A DNA stretch of 64,000 bases from Rhizobium pisi (GCF_003938655.1 NZ_RJJT01000016.1:62001-126000), one strand, 5' to 3'. Positions 34,070-43,457 are shown, counted from the stretch's first letter. Made by a program: numbers and translations. The notes: generated by a model not told the origin, from the sequence alone.

Positions 34070-35716
34070 TCAAACCCGCGCGCAAAACCCATCCAGCGCC
34101 GCAAGCTTCACCGATCCCGGGCCTGCCACTGCGTCGAAGCCCGGCATATCAAGCGGCTCCCCGAGCACTATGCCGGCAGGCAGGCGGAATTCTGCCGGTT
34201 TGCGCGTCAGGTTGAAAACGAAAAGCAGCTTTTCGCCGGCCTTTTCGCGGATGAAGGCGAGCAGGTCCTGGTTGGTGTCGATGAAGCTCATGTCGCCGTC
34301 GATCAGTGCCGGATGGCTCTTCCGGAAGGCGAGCGTCTGGCGATAGTGGTGCAGTACCGAGCTGTCGCTCCCCTCCTGCGTATCCACGGAAAGTGCCGCC
34401 TGCTCGTAGGGCACCGGCAGCCAGCTCTTCTCGGCCGAGGTGAAGCCGGCATGCGCCTTGCCGGCCTCCCAGGGCATCGGCGTGCGGCATCCGTCGCGAC
34501 CCTTGAAGGCCGGCCAGAAGCGGATGCCGTAGGGGTCGCGCAGATCCTCGAAGGCGAGCTCCGCCTCCGGCAGGCCGAGTTCCTCGCCCTGATAGAGGCA
34601 GATCGAGCCGCGCAGCGCCGCGAGCACTGAGATCGCCAGTTTTGCGATGACGGGGCGCTCTTCTTCCGTCAGCGCGAACCGGCTGACATGGCGCATGACG
34701 TCGTGATTGGAGAAAGCCCAGCAGACCCAGCCGTCGGTCACGGCTTTCTGGAAAGCATCGACGCAGCCGCGGATATGTTCGGCGGTAAACTCCGGCCCCA
34801 GCAAATCGAACGTGTAGCACATGTGCAGCTTGTCGTCGCCGCTCGTATAAGCGGCCACCGTCTTCAGCGAGCGCGCCCCGTCGCCGACTTCGCCGACGGT
34901 CGTGCGGTCCTCGTATTGGTCGAGCAGTGCCCGGAATCGCTTGAGGAAGCCGATATTTTCCGGCTGCGTCTTGTCGTAGAGGTGGTTCTGCATGCCGTAG
35001 GGGTTGGTGTCGGGCGCATCGAGGCCTCCGTCGCTGGTATCGGGCTCGTGCGGCGGATTGCTTCTGAGCTGCTTGTCGCAGAAATAATAGTTGACCGTAT
35101 CCAGCCGGAAGCCGTCGACGCCGCGGTCGAGCCAGAACTTCACCGTCTCGAGCACCGCATCCTGCACTTCCCCGCTATGGAAATTGAGATCCGGCTGCGA
35201 GGTCAGGAAATTGTGCTGGTAATATTGGCGGCGTACGCCGTCCCATTCCCAGCCGGGACCGCCGAAGATCGACAGCCAGTTGTTCGGCGCTGTACCATCC
35301 GGCTTCGGGTCGGCCCAGACATACCAGTCCGCTTTTGGATTGGTCCGGCTCGACCGGCTCTCGACGAACCAGGGATGGCGATCGGAGGTATGCGAGATCA
35401 CCTGGTCGATGACGACCTTGATGCCGAGCCTGTGCGCTTCCGCCATCATCTCGTCGAAATCGGCAAGCGTCCCGAAGATCGGATCGACGTCGCAGTAATC
35501 GGAAACGTCGTAGCCCATATCGGCCATCGGCGATTTGAAGAAAGGGGAAAGCCAGATCGCATCGACGCCGAGGCTGGCGATATAAGGCAGCCGGCGGGTA
35601 ATCCCCTTGAGGTCGCCGAGCCCATCGCTGTTGGTGTCCTGAAACGAGCGCGGATAGACCTGATAGATCACCGCGCCGCGCCACCAGTCCGCATTCCCGC
35701 CTGCCTGCAATGTCAT
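34070..35716 (-). CDS. Alpha-glucosidase, glycoside hydrolase family 13
   Basis: A 548-residue cytoplasmic GH13 enzyme, similar to AglA-type alpha-glucosidases. The four family regions are visible: VVIDQVISHTSDRHPWF, GVDGFRLDTVNYYFCD (nucleophile Asp), TTVGEVGDG (acid/base Glu) and AFSNHDVMRH (final Asp). The N-terminal start is WWRGAVIYQVYPRSFQDTNS. GGAGACG precedes the ATG at 35716. In rhizobia, aglA sits in an alpha-glucoside transport operon; here it stands alone, so the source of its substrate (sucrose, trehalose, maltose) is not visible. Confidence 0.93.
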   Translation of the reverse strand: MTLQAGGNADWWRGAVIYQVYPRSFQDTNSDGLGDLKGITRRLPYIASLGVDAIWLSPFFKSPMADMGYDVSDYCDVDPIFGTLADFDEMMAEAHRLGIKVVIDQVISHTSDRHPWFVESRSSRTNPKADWYVWADPKPDGTAPNNWLSIFGGPGWEWDGVRRQYYQHNFLTSQPDLNFHSGEVQDAVLETVKFWLDRGVDGFRLDTVNYYFCDKQLRSNPPHEPDTSDGGLDAPDTNPYGMQNHLYDKTQPENIGFLKRFRALLDQYEDRTTVGEVGDGARSLKTVAAYTSGDDKLHMCYTFDLLGPEFTAEHIRGCVDAFQKAVTDGWVCWAFSNHDVMRHVSRFALTEEERPVIAKLAISVLAALRGSICLYQGEELGLPEAELAFEDLRDPYGIRFWPAFKGRDGCRTPMPWEAGKAHAGFTSAEKSWLPVPYEQAALSVDTQEGSDSSVLHHYRQTLAFRKSHPALIDGDMSFIDTNQDLLAFIREKAGEKLLFVFNLTRKPAEFRLPAGIVLGEPLDMPGFDAVAGPGSVKLAALDGFCARV

Positions 35717-36001
35717 CGGCTGCGTCTCCTGTCTTGTTCGCGCCCGCCACACTAAAGCGGACGCAACAAAAGACAACCGGGCGAAGCCGTTATGAACGGT
35801 CCCGACGTGGTCGCAACGCGTCGTCGCGAACCGGCAAGGGGGCGGCGTTTATAGGCTTGTCCACAACCCAAATCCATCCTCCGGATTTGGGGTTGCAACG
35901 CAAAGCCTTTGCGATAAGGTGCGCACTGACCTGCACGTAAGAGGTCAAACCCGGGAACAAATGTCTAATAAAGGCGCAAAGCCTAGAAAGGTGGACCCAC
36001 C
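35717..36001. other. Divergent intergenic region before oppA
   Basis: It contains an 8-bp stem-loop (35868-35875 with 35883-35890) and probably the opp promoter. GAAAGGTGGACCCACC before the oppA ATG supplies the ribosome site. I cannot assign a -35/-10 pair with confidence. No gene seen. Confidence 0.4.
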
Positions 36002-37582
36002 ATGAACCAATTCACGAAAAAATTTCTCGCCTCCGCAATGCTTGGCACATTGCTGGCATTTTCGGCGCATGCGGCCACGCTCAATATTCACAATGGTGGC
36101 GACCCGCAGTCGCTCGATCCGCAGAAACTTTCCGGCGACTGGGAAAACCGTATCGCCGGCGACATTTTCGAAGGCCTCGTCACCGAGGACGCCAAGGATA
36201 ATCCGATCCCCGGCCAGGCCGAAAGCTGGACCATTTCGCCTGATGGCAAGGTCTACACCTTCAAGCTTCGTGACGGCATCAAGTGGTCCGATGGCCAGCC
36301 GGTAACGGCAGGAGACTTCGTCTTCGCCTTCCAGCGCCTCGTCGACCCGAAGAACGCCGCCGACTATGCCTATCTGCAGTTCACCATCAAGAACGCCGAA
36401 AAGATCAACAAGGGTGAGATCACCGATTTCAGCCAGCTCGGCGTCAAGGCGATCGACGACAAGACGCTCGAAATCACCCTGGAAAACCCGACGCCTTACT
36501 TCATTAACGCCCTGATGCATTACACGGCCTATCCGTTGCCGAAGCATGTCGTCGAGGCGAAGGGCCAGGATTGGGTCAAGATCGGCAATATCGTCACCAA
36601 CGGCCCTTACAAGCCGGTCGAATGGGTTCCGGGCTCGCACGTCACAACAGTCAAGAACGACCAGTGGTACGGCAACAAGGACCTGAAGATCGACGGCGCC
36701 AAGTTCTTCGTGCTCGAGGACCAGGAAGCCGCGCTGAAGCGTTACCGCGCCGGCGAATTCGACATTCTCACTGACTTCCCGACCGACCAGTACGAGTGGA
36801 TGAAGAAGAACCTGCCGGGCCAGGCGCATGTCGCCCCCTTCTCCGGCCTCTACTACTACGTCGTCAATTCGCAGAAGCCGCCCTTCAGCGACAAGCGCGT
36901 CCGCCAGGCTCTCTCCATGGCGATCAACCGCGAAGTCATCGGTCCGCAGATCCTCGGCACCGGCGAATTGCCGGCTTACTCCTGGGTTCCGCCGGGCACG
37001 GCAAACTACGGCGAACCGGCCTATGTTTCCTGGAAGGATCTTCCTTATAAGGACAAGGTCGAAGAAGCCAAGAAGCTGCTGAAAGAAGCCGGCTTCGGCC
37101 CGGACAAGCCGCTCCACGCCGTCCTCAGCTACAACACCAACGACAACCACAAGCGCATCGCCGTCGCCATCGCCTCCATGTGGAAGCCGCTCGGCGTCGA
37201 TGTCGAACTCGTCAATGCTGAAACCAAGGTGCATTACGACCAGATGCAGCGTGGCCAGGTCGAGATCGGCCGCGCCGGCTGGCTCGCCGACTACAACGAT
37301 CCTGATAACTTCCTGAACCTCCTGGTGACGGGCGTGCAGATGAATTACGGCCGCTGGTCCAATCCTGATTACGACAAGATGATCAAGGACGGCAACGCCG
37401 AGACCGATCTGAAGAAGCGCGCCGAAATCTTCAAGAAGGCCGAGCAACTGGCGCTCGATGAATCCGCCGCCCTGCCGATCTACTATTATGTCTCCAAGAA
37501 TGTCGTTTCGCCGAAGATCGAAGGCTTCGTCGACAACATTCAGGACATCCACCGCACCCGCTGGCTGTCGATGAAAGAGTAA
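36002..37582 (+). CDS. oppA: Oligopeptide ABC transporter substrate-binding protein
   Basis: Periplasmic binding protein of 526 residues, SBP_bac_5 family. The signal peptide (MNQFTKKFLASAMLGTLLAF) is cut near SAHAA. The family core is seen in NGGDPQSLDPQKLSG, TFKLRDGIKWSDGQPVTAGD and YVVNSQKPPFSDKRVRQALS. The last of these is the peptide-binding segment. It is the first of five genes for a complete peptide importer. A 13-bp stem-loop right after the stop probably protects its 3' end and keeps its expression above that of the permeases. Di- or oligopeptide preference is not certain. Confidence 0.93.
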   Translation: MNQFTKKFLASAMLGTLLAFSAHAATLNIHNGGDPQSLDPQKLSGDWENRIAGDIFEGLVTEDAKDNPIPGQAESWTISPDGKVYTFKLRDGIKWSDGQPVTAGDFVFAFQRLVDPKNAADYAYLQFTIKNAEKINKGEITDFSQLGVKAIDDKTLEITLENPTPYFINALMHYTAYPLPKHVVEAKGQDWVKIGNIVTNGPYKPVEWVPGSHVTTVKNDQWYGNKDLKIDGAKFFVLEDQEAALKRYRAGEFDILTDFPTDQYEWMKKNLPGQAHVAPFSGLYYYVVNSQKPPFSDKRVRQALSMAINREVIGPQILGTGELPAYSWVPPGTANYGEPAYVSWKDLPYKDKVEEAKKLLKEAGFGPDKPLHAVLSYNTNDNHKRIAVAIASMWKPLGVDVELVNAETKVHYDQMQRGQVEIGRAGWLADYNDPDNFLNLLVTGVQMNYGRWSNPDYDKMIKDGNAETDLKKRAEIFKKAEQLALDESAALPIYYYVSKNVVSPKIEGFVDNIQDIHRTRWLSMKE

Positions 37583-37589
37583 GGGAAAA

Positions 37590-37620
37590 CGGTCCTTTCC
37601 GCACACCGCGGAAAGGACCG
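37590..37620 (+). other. Stem-loop between oppA and oppB
   Basis: A perfect 13-bp stem (37590-37602 with 37608-37620) with a 5-nt loop. No T-tract follows, so it is more likely an mRNA-stabilising element for oppA than a terminator. Confidence 0.75.
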
Positions 37621-37630
37621 GCCCACGACC

Positions 37631-38554
37631 ATGATCAAATACGCCCTCCGTCGCCTCCTGTCGACGATCCCCGTCATGTGGATCGCCGTAACAGCCTCGT
37701 TTTTTGTTTTGCGCCTTGCCCCCGGCGGCCCTTTCGATGGCGAAAGGCCATTGCCGCCGGTGATCCTCAAGAACCTTGCGATCCACTACAATCTGGATAA
37801 GCCGCTCATCCAGCAGTACCTGATCTACGTCGGAGACCTGCTCAGGGGCGATCTCGGCCCCTCCTTCGCCAGCGAGGATTTCACCGTCGCCCAGCAGATC
37901 ATGATCGGTCTGCCCTACACCTTCACCATCGGTACGGCTGCCTTCCTGATTGCCATCATTGTCGGCGTCGCCGTCGGCTGTCTTGGAGCGCTCTATCAGA
38001 ACAAGGCACCGGATTATATTCTGGGTGCGCTCATCCTGATCGGCGTCGTGCTGCCGAACTTCCTGATAGCGCCCATCCTGCAGCTCGTCTTCGGCATCCA
38101 TCTCGCGTGGTTTCCGGTTGGCGGCTGGGGCGACGGCTCGATCAAATACCTCATCCTGCCGATCGTCGTGCTTGCCTTGCCGCATGCCGGGCGTATCTCG
38201 CGCATCACGCGCGGCTCGATGATCGAGGTGATGAACCAGAACTTCATCCGCACCGCCAAGGCCAAGGGCATCGGCCCGCGGTTGACTGTGATGCGCCACG
38301 CGCTGAAGCCTGCGCTGATGCCTGTCGTCTCCTATCTCGGACCCGCGGCAAGCTACCTTCTCACCGGCTCGCTGGTTGTCGAGAGCATCTTCGGATTGCC
38401 CGGCATCGGCCGCTATTTCGTCAACGCGGCGCTGAACCGCGATTACGGCATGGTTCTCGGCACGGTCATCTTCTACATGGTGCTGATCGTGTTCCTGAAC
38501 CTTCTCGTCGACATCGCCTATGCGTGGCTCGATCCGAAAGTGAGAAACCGATGA
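37631..38554 (+). CDS. oppB: Oligopeptide ABC transporter permease B
   Basis: Inner-membrane permease of 307 residues with about six helices. The N-terminus (MIKYALRRLLSTIPVMWIAV) and the EAA-loop region (NFIRTAKAKGIGPRLTVMRH) are typical of OppB/DppB. The conserved VVESIFGLPGIGRYFVNAAL lies near the C-terminus. Its stop overlaps the oppC start by four bases (ATGA). Confidence 0.95.
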   Translation: MIKYALRRLLSTIPVMWIAVTASFFVLRLAPGGPFDGERPLPPVILKNLAIHYNLDKPLIQQYLIYVGDLLRGDLGPSFASEDFTVAQQIMIGLPYTFTIGTAAFLIAIIVGVAVGCLGALYQNKAPDYILGALILIGVVLPNFLIAPILQLVFGIHLAWFPVGGWGDGSIKYLILPIVVLALPHAGRISRITRGSMIEVMNQNFIRTAKAKGIGPRLTVMRHALKPALMPVVSYLGPAASYLLTGSLVVESIFGLPGIGRYFVNAALNRDYGMVLGTVIFYMVLIVFLNLLVDIAYAWLDPKVRNR

Positions 38555-39468
38555 TCCTCAACCCCGCAAAACGCGAACTGCTTGCCCAGGAACTGCTGGC
38601 GGCGGAAGGCCTTGCGCCCGAAAGCCGGTCGCTGACCAAGGATGCGCTGCGCCGCCTCGGGCGCAACAAGGCAGCTGTCCTGTCGATTATCGTCCTGGCG
38701 CTGCTGATCCTCGTGGCCTTCCTCGGTCCCTGGTTCATTCCCTTCAACTACGAGGATCCGGATTGGGCGGCCTTCCGCATCCCGCCCTCGATCGAAACCG
38801 GCCACTATTTCGGCACCGACCCGAATGGCCGCGACCTTCTCGCCCGCGTCCTTTACGGCACCCGCGTCTCGCTTGCCGTGGCACTGACGGCAACTGTCGT
38901 CTCCGTCTTCATCGGCGTGCTCTACGGCGCAGTATCGGGATATATCGGCGGCAGGCTGGATGCGATCATGATGCGCTTCGTCGATATCATGTATGCGCTT
39001 CCCTATATCCTCTTCGTCATCCTGTTGATGGTGATTTTCGGCCGCAACGTCTATCTGCTCTTTGCCGCAATCGGCGCACTGGAATGGCTGACCATGGCCC
39101 GCATCGTGCGCGGCCAGACGCTATCGATCAAACACCGCGAATTCATCGAGGCGGCCCGCGCATCCGGGCAGCGGCCGTTCAAGATCATCATCAAGCATAT
39201 CATTCCGAACCTCGTCGGCCCGGTGGTGATCTTCGCCGCACTGACCGTTCCCGAGATCATCGCCACGGAAAGCTTCCTGTCCTATCTCGGCTTCGGCGTG
39301 CAGGAACCGCTGACCTCGCTTGGCACGCTGATCGCCGAAGGAACCGACGCCATGGAAAGCATGCCATGGCTGCTGATCTTCCCGGCCAGCTTCCTTGTGG
39401 CGCTGCTGCTCAGCCTGCTCTTCATCGGCGACGGCCTGCGCGACGCGTTCGACCCGAAGGATCGATAG
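38551..39468 (+). CDS. oppC: Oligopeptide ABC transporter permease C
   Basis: Second permease subunit, 305 residues. A cytoplasmic N-terminus of about 45 residues precedes the first helix (AAVLSIIVLALLILVAFLGP). The OppC motif HYFGTDPNGRDLLARVLYG and the EAA loop FIEAARASGQRPFKIIIKHI are intact. It overlaps oppB by four bases, and one base separates it from oppD, showing a tight operon. Confidence 0.95.
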   Translation: MILNPAKRELLAQELLAAEGLAPESRSLTKDALRRLGRNKAAVLSIIVLALLILVAFLGPWFIPFNYEDPDWAAFRIPPSIETGHYFGTDPNGRDLLARVLYGTRVSLAVALTATVVSVFIGVLYGAVSGYIGGRLDAIMMRFVDIMYALPYILFVILLMVIFGRNVYLLFAAIGALEWLTMARIVRGQTLSIKHREFIEAARASGQRPFKIIIKHIIPNLVGPVVIFAALTVPEIIATESFLSYLGFGVQEPLTSLGTLIAEGTDAMESMPWLLIFPASFLVALLLSLLFIGDGLRDAFDPKDR

Positions 39469-39469
39469 A

Positions 39470-40471
39470 ATGCTCCAAGAAAAAGACATCCTCCTCGAAC
39501 TCAAGGACTACTCGATCACCTTCGCGACGCCCGACGGCGAGGTGAAGGCGGTCTCCGGCATGAACCTTACCGTCCGGCGCGGCGAGCGCATCGCCATCGT
39601 CGGCGAATCCGGTTCCGGCAAGAGCCAGACCTTCCTCGGCATCATGGGCCTGCTCGCCAAGAACGGCAAAACGACGGGACAGGCGCTGCTCGAAGGCAAG
39701 GACGTGCTGGCGCTGAAGCCGCGCGAACTCGACCAGATCCGCGGCAAGGATATGGCCATGGTCTTCCAGGACCCGATGACCGCCCTCAATCCGTCGCTAA
39801 AGATCTCCCGGCAGCTGACGGAACAGCTCGAGGTCCACGGTGGCCTGACGGCACGCGCCGCATCCACTGCTGCCCTCGACATGCTGAAACGCGTCGGCAT
39901 CCCCGACCCGACGCGGCGCTTCAACCTCTATCCGCACGAGCTCTCCGGCGGCATGCGCCAGCGCATCGTTATCGCCATGGCGCTGCTCACCAAGCCGAAG
40001 CTCCTGATCGCCGACGAGCCGACGACGGCGCTCGACGTCACCATCCAGGCGCAGATCCTTGATCTCTTCAACGATCTGACGGCGGAAATGAATACGGCCC
40101 TTATCATGATCACCCACGATCTCGGGGTCATCGCCGGCCTCGCTGACCGTGTCGCCGTCATGTATGCCGGCCGCATCGTCGAGGAGGCGCCCGTCGACGA
40201 GCTCTTCGACAACCCGGCCCATCCCTATACCGCAGCGCTGCACGCCTCGATCCCGCGCCCTGACCAGGATGTCGATGACCTCGTCGTCATCCCCGGCCGT
40301 CCGCCGAACCTGCAGCACCTGCCGAAGGGCTGCAATTTCTCGCCGCGCTGTTCGCAGGTCCAGGACGATTGCATCGACCGCCCGCCCGCCCTCGAAACGC
40401 TGGCGCCGCGCCACTGCGCAGCCTGCTACCATCCGTTCCCCCGTCGTGAGGAGTTGTTGAACCATGGCTGA
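39470..40471 (+). CDS. oppD: Oligopeptide ABC transporter ATPase D
   Basis: ATP-binding subunit of 333 residues. Walker A is GESGSGKSQTFLGIMG, the signature LSGGMRQRIVIAMAL, Walker B LLIADEPTTALD and the H-loop IMITHDLGVIAGL. The C-terminal oligopeptide-transporter region carries four Cys (GCNFSPRCSQVQDDC and CAACYHP). In this family these are thought to bind an iron-sulfur cluster. It overlaps oppF by 8 bases. Confidence 0.95.
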   Translation: MLQEKDILLELKDYSITFATPDGEVKAVSGMNLTVRRGERIAIVGESGSGKSQTFLGIMGLLAKNGKTTGQALLEGKDVLALKPRELDQIRGKDMAMVFQDPMTALNPSLKISRQLTEQLEVHGGLTARAASTAALDMLKRVGIPDPTRRFNLYPHELSGGMRQRIVIAMALLTKPKLLIADEPTTALDVTIQAQILDLFNDLTAEMNTALIMITHDLGVIAGLADRVAVMYAGRIVEEAPVDELFDNPAHPYTAALHASIPRPDQDVDDLVVIPGRPPNLQHLPKGCNFSPRCSQVQDDCIDRPPALETLAPRHCAACYHPFPRREELLNHG

Positions 40472-41450
40472 TCGATCGCTTCTGAGGGTCGAGAACCTGA
40501 CGACCCAGTTCGAACTGCCGGCAAAAGGCCTCTTCAAGCCGCCGGTCTTCCTCACCGCCGTCAACAATGTCAGCTTCGATCTCGCCGAGGGCCGCACGCT
40601 CGGCATCGTCGGCGAATCCGGCTGCGGCAAGTCCACGCTCGGCCGCTCCATCCTGCGGCTCCTGAAGTCGCAGAAGGGCCGCATCCTCTGGCAGGGCCGC
40701 AACCTTCTCGACCTCACCGATGAGGAAATGCGCGCCGCACGCCGCGACATGCAGATCATCTTCCAGGATCCGATCGCCTCGCTCGACCCGCGCATGACGG
40801 TTGGCGATATCATCGCCGAGCCGCTCACCGTCTTCGAGCCGAAGCTTTCGAAGGCCGAGCGCACCGAGCGCGTGCGAGAGATCATGACCGCTGTCGGCCT
40901 CGTGCCGGAGATGATCAACCGCTATCCCCACGAATTCTCCGGCGGCCAGGCACAGCGCATCGGCATTGCCCGCGCGGTTGTCACCAAACCGAAGCTCATC
41001 GTCTGCGACGAGCCGGTTTCCGCCCTCGACGTCTCGATCCAGGGCCAGGTGATCACGCTTCTGCGCAAATTGCGCAAGGAGTTCGGCCTGACGCTGATCT
41101 TCATCAGCCATGATCTCTCGGTCGTGCGCCTGATCTCGGACGATGTGCTGGTGCTCTATCTCGGCAGGGTGGTGGAAGCCGGTGACTGCGCCACCGTCTT
41201 CGATCATCCCGCCCATCCCTATACGCAGGCGTTGTTTTCCGCAGCGCCGATCCCGGATCCGAAACTTGCGCGCCTGCGCACCCGCATCCGCCTGCAGGGC
41301 GATCCACCCTCGCCGCTCAATCCGCCGAAAGGCTGCGTCTTCTCTCCCCGCTGCTGGAAAGCGACCGACATTTGTCGCACCGAAATGCCGCCGACCGAGG
41401 AAGTCCGCCCCGGCCAGAAGGCCGCCTGCTATCACATGGACAGGCCGTGA
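40464..41450 (+). CDS. oppF: Oligopeptide ABC transporter ATPase F
   Basis: Second ATP-binding subunit, 328 residues. Walker A is GESGCGKSTLGRSILRL, signature FSGGQAQRIGIARAV, Walker B LIVCDEPVSALD and H-loop IFISHDLSVVRLI. A Cys-containing C-terminal tail (GCVFSPRCWKATDIC) matches OppD/OppF proteins. It closes the opp operon and is followed by a terminator at 41457. Confidence 0.95.
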   Translation: MADRSLLRVENLTTQFELPAKGLFKPPVFLTAVNNVSFDLAEGRTLGIVGESGCGKSTLGRSILRLLKSQKGRILWQGRNLLDLTDEEMRAARRDMQIIFQDPIASLDPRMTVGDIIAEPLTVFEPKLSKAERTERVREIMTAVGLVPEMINRYPHEFSGGQAQRIGIARAVVTKPKLIVCDEPVSALDVSIQGQVITLLRKLRKEFGLTLIFISHDLSVVRLISDDVLVLYLGRVVEAGDCATVFDHPAHPYTQALFSAAPIPDPKLARLRTRIRLQGDPPSPLNPPKGCVFSPRCWKATDICRTEMPPTEEVRPGQKAACYHMDRP

Positions 41451-41456
41451 ATGGAA

Positions 41457-41488
41457 CGAAGGCCACCTGAAGTGGCCTTCGCTCTTTT
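41457..41488 (+). terminator. Terminator of the opp operon
   Basis: A 10-bp perfect stem (41457-41466 with 41472-41481) is followed by CTCTTTT, starting 7 bp after the oppF stop. Confidence 0.8.
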
Positions 41489-41627
41489 CCGAATATCTGC
41501 GCATCCATCTTCAAGACGGAGCGTTCCGAAACGGGCTTGTTTCGGAATCTATAGTCTCTGATAACGAAGATTTAGATGGCGATATGCTATTTCGTTCCGG
41601 CCTGATCATGGGCCAGGGGAACGTTAC

Positions 41628-41969
41628 ATGAAATCGAAACTGTCAGGATTGATCGCACTTGCGGCTGCGATCGTCACCGCCTCCGCCGGGCCTTCGCATG
41701 CCGAAGATCTGAAGTTCCAGCTCACCAATGGGACCAATTCCGTCCTGACGCGTTTCTACAGCTCGCCGACCGGCGTCGACAACTGGGAGGAAGATGTATT
41801 CGGCGAGAACGTTCTCGATCCGGGCGAAAGCGTCAACATCACCATCGCCGACGGCCGCACGGTCTGCAAATACGATATGCGCTTCGAATTCGAAGAGGGT
41901 TCCGACCTCGATACCACCGAAGACACGCAGGACCTTTGCGAACTCGGCAGCTACACAATCCACGAATAA
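41628..41969 (+). CDS. Small secreted protein of unknown function
   Basis: A 113-residue exported protein. The signal peptide runs to about SHAED (residue 26). The mature part of about 87 residues appears all-beta: FQLTNGTNSVLTRFYSSPTG, then GESVNITIADGRTVCKYDMR, and two Cys that could pair. It is strongly acidic (EEDVFGEN, EEGSDLDTTEDTQD). I do not recognise a named domain. It is monocistronic, between the opp terminator and kdgK. Confidence 0.65.
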   Translation: MKSKLSGLIALAAAIVTASAGPSHAEDLKFQLTNGTNSVLTRFYSSPTGVDNWEEDVFGENVLDPGESVNITIADGRTVCKYDMRFEFEEGSDLDTTEDTQDLCELGSYTIHE

Positions 41970-42145
41970 CCATCCTTCGCCGGCGCCTGCCTTCGCTTCG
42001 TCGGTGAAGGCGGGCTTTTCATTCCGCGTGAGATCGGCGCCGATGATATCGGTGCTTGTCTCTCCGCGCGGCTCCGCGTATCAGCGGATAATCAAAGCGA
42101 TGGAGCGGCCTGTTGGATCAGCGGCGCTCATGCCGGGAGGACAAG

Positions 42146-43081
42146 GTGAGCGCAAGACGGTTTCTATCGATCGGTGAATGCATGGTGGAACTTTCGCAGG
42201 CGGGCGACGGCTTGCTGCGCAAGGGCTTTGCCGGCGATACCTTCAACACCGCCTGGTATGCCCGCGCCTGTCTTGCCGCCGACTGGTCCGTCGATTATTT
42301 CACCGCGCTTGGCGACGACGCCATGTCGGATGAGATGGTGGCCTTCATCGACAAATCAGGCATCGGCACCAGCCTCATCCGCCGCATCAGAGGAAGAACG
42401 CCCGGCCTCTATATGATCAACCTGAAGGACGGCGAGCGCTCCTTCAGCTACTGGCGCGACAATTCGGCTGCCCGCAGCCTCGCCGCCGATCCTGACCGTG
42501 TGCGCGAGGCGGTGGAAAGCGCTGACGTCGTCTATTTCTCCGGCATCACCCTTGCCATTCTTCCGCGTGAGGATGCCGCAACGCTGCTCGCCGAAATCCG
42601 CCGCGCCAAAGCCGCCGGCAAGCTCGTGGTCTTCGACCCCAACATCCGTCCCCGCCTCTGGGCAAGCTACGACGTGATGCACACGACGATCAGCGAAGGC
42701 GCCCGCTCTTCCGTGCTCGTCATGCCGAGTTTCGACGACGAGGCCGCCCATTTTGGCGACGATTCCATCGACGCGACCATCCACCGCTATAAGGCGCTCG
42801 GCGCCGTCAATATTGTCGTCAAGAACGGTGCGGATGGCGTCAGGTTGAATTTCGCCGGCGAGGAGACCTTCGTTCCGGCCGAGAAGGTGAAGAAGGTGGT
42901 CGACACGACAAGCGCCGGCGACAGTTTCAATGGCGCCTTCCTTTCCCGATATCTGGAAACCGGCGATGCGCCCGCCGCCGCCCGCTTCGCGGCAGGCGTC
43001 GCAGCCCGCGTCGTCAGCGAGCATGGCGCGTTGGTCGTGAAAGAAAAGCTTGGCTTGAGCGGCGGCCGGGCCCGCGCATGA
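42146..43081 (+). CDS. kdgK: 2-keto-3-deoxygluconate kinase (PfkB family)
   Basis: A PfkB-type sugar kinase of 311 residues, most like 2-keto-3-deoxygluconate kinases, which make KDPG for the Entner-Doudoroff route. Signature 2 is VVDTTSAGDSFNGAFLSRYL with the catalytic Asp in GAGD-type SAGD. The N-terminus is FLSIGECMVELSQAGDGLL and KGFAGDTFNTAWYAR is family-typical. GTG start at 42146 with GGAGGACAAG upstream. No uronate genes are adjacent, so the substrate assignment is by similarity only. Confidence 0.85.
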   Translation: MSARRFLSIGECMVELSQAGDGLLRKGFAGDTFNTAWYARACLAADWSVDYFTALGDDAMSDEMVAFIDKSGIGTSLIRRIRGRTPGLYMINLKDGERSFSYWRDNSAARSLAADPDRVREAVESADVVYFSGITLAILPREDAATLLAEIRRAKAAGKLVVFDPNIRPRLWASYDVMHTTISEGARSSVLVMPSFDDEAAHFGDDSIDATIHRYKALGAVNIVVKNGADGVRLNFAGEETFVPAEKVKKVVDTTSAGDSFNGAFLSRYLETGDAPAAARFAAGVAARVVSEHGALVVKEKLGLSGGRARA

Positions 43082-43156
43082 CAATATAACAAGAATGCCA
43101 TGCGCGGGCGCTCCCCGCCTTATCGGCATTCCGGCTCCCCGGAGCGAAACAGGAAA

Positions 43157-43348
43157 TCAGGACTTCGTCGGCCGATCGGTCTCGCGAACCGCCTCGTCAT
43201 GATACCAGCAGCTGTCGAGCGCTGCGTCGCAGACATCGGCTGCCTCGCGCTCCATTATCCGGGCGCGTTCGAACCGGCTGACGGCCCGCGGCGGCCTGAC
43301 GGGAAACTGGTAGATCGTTGCGGATTCACGATGGAAACCGGTGGGCAT
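43157..43348 (-). CDS. DUF2735 family small protein divergent from glnII
   Basis: A 63-residue protein of the DUF2735 family, function unknown. The start MPTGFHRESATIYQFPVRPP is its recognisable part. A perfect GGAGG lies before the ATG at 43348; an upstream frame to 43402 lacks a site. The rest is charged, with one Cys pair (VCDAALDSCW). It is transcribed away from glnII and shares a 432-bp control region containing an NtrC-like site and a palindrome. As far as I know, DUF2735 genes recur beside glnII in rhizobia, which hints at a role in nitrogen status. Confidence 0.75.
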   Translation of the reverse strand: MPTGFHRESATIYQFPVRPPRAVSRFERARIMEREAADVCDAALDSCWYHDEAVRETDRPTKS

Positions 43349-43413
43349 GAGATCGCCTCCATTCAGCTCGCGCATCAACATTTGCCACCGAAACCATAGC
43401 ACGATGCACAGAG

Positions 43414-43432
43414 TTTATGCAAATTGCATAAA
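43414..43432. promoter_or_regulatory. 19-bp palindrome in the DUF2735-glnII control region
   Basis: TTTATGCAA (43414-43422) and TTGCATAAA (43424-43432) are perfect arms around a single A. It is nearer the DUF2735 gene and may be its operator. The binding factor is unknown. Confidence 0.6.
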
Positions 43433-43440
43433 ATATATGC

Positions 43441-43457
43441 ATCACCATCACGGTGAT
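43441..43457. promoter_or_regulatory. NtrC-like binding site
   Basis: ATCACC-N5-GGTGAT (43441-43457) contains CACC-N5-GGTG, the core of enteric NtrC sites. It lies about 220 bp upstream of the sigma-54 promoter of glnII, a suitable distance for an enhancer. Confidence 0.6.

Noticed and set aside
35945..38299. 784-codon minus-strand frame opposite oppA and oppB
   Set aside because: It is an antisense shadow of high-GC coding sequence. The residue mix is low quality, there is no family resemblance, and the plus strand carries clear opp genes.
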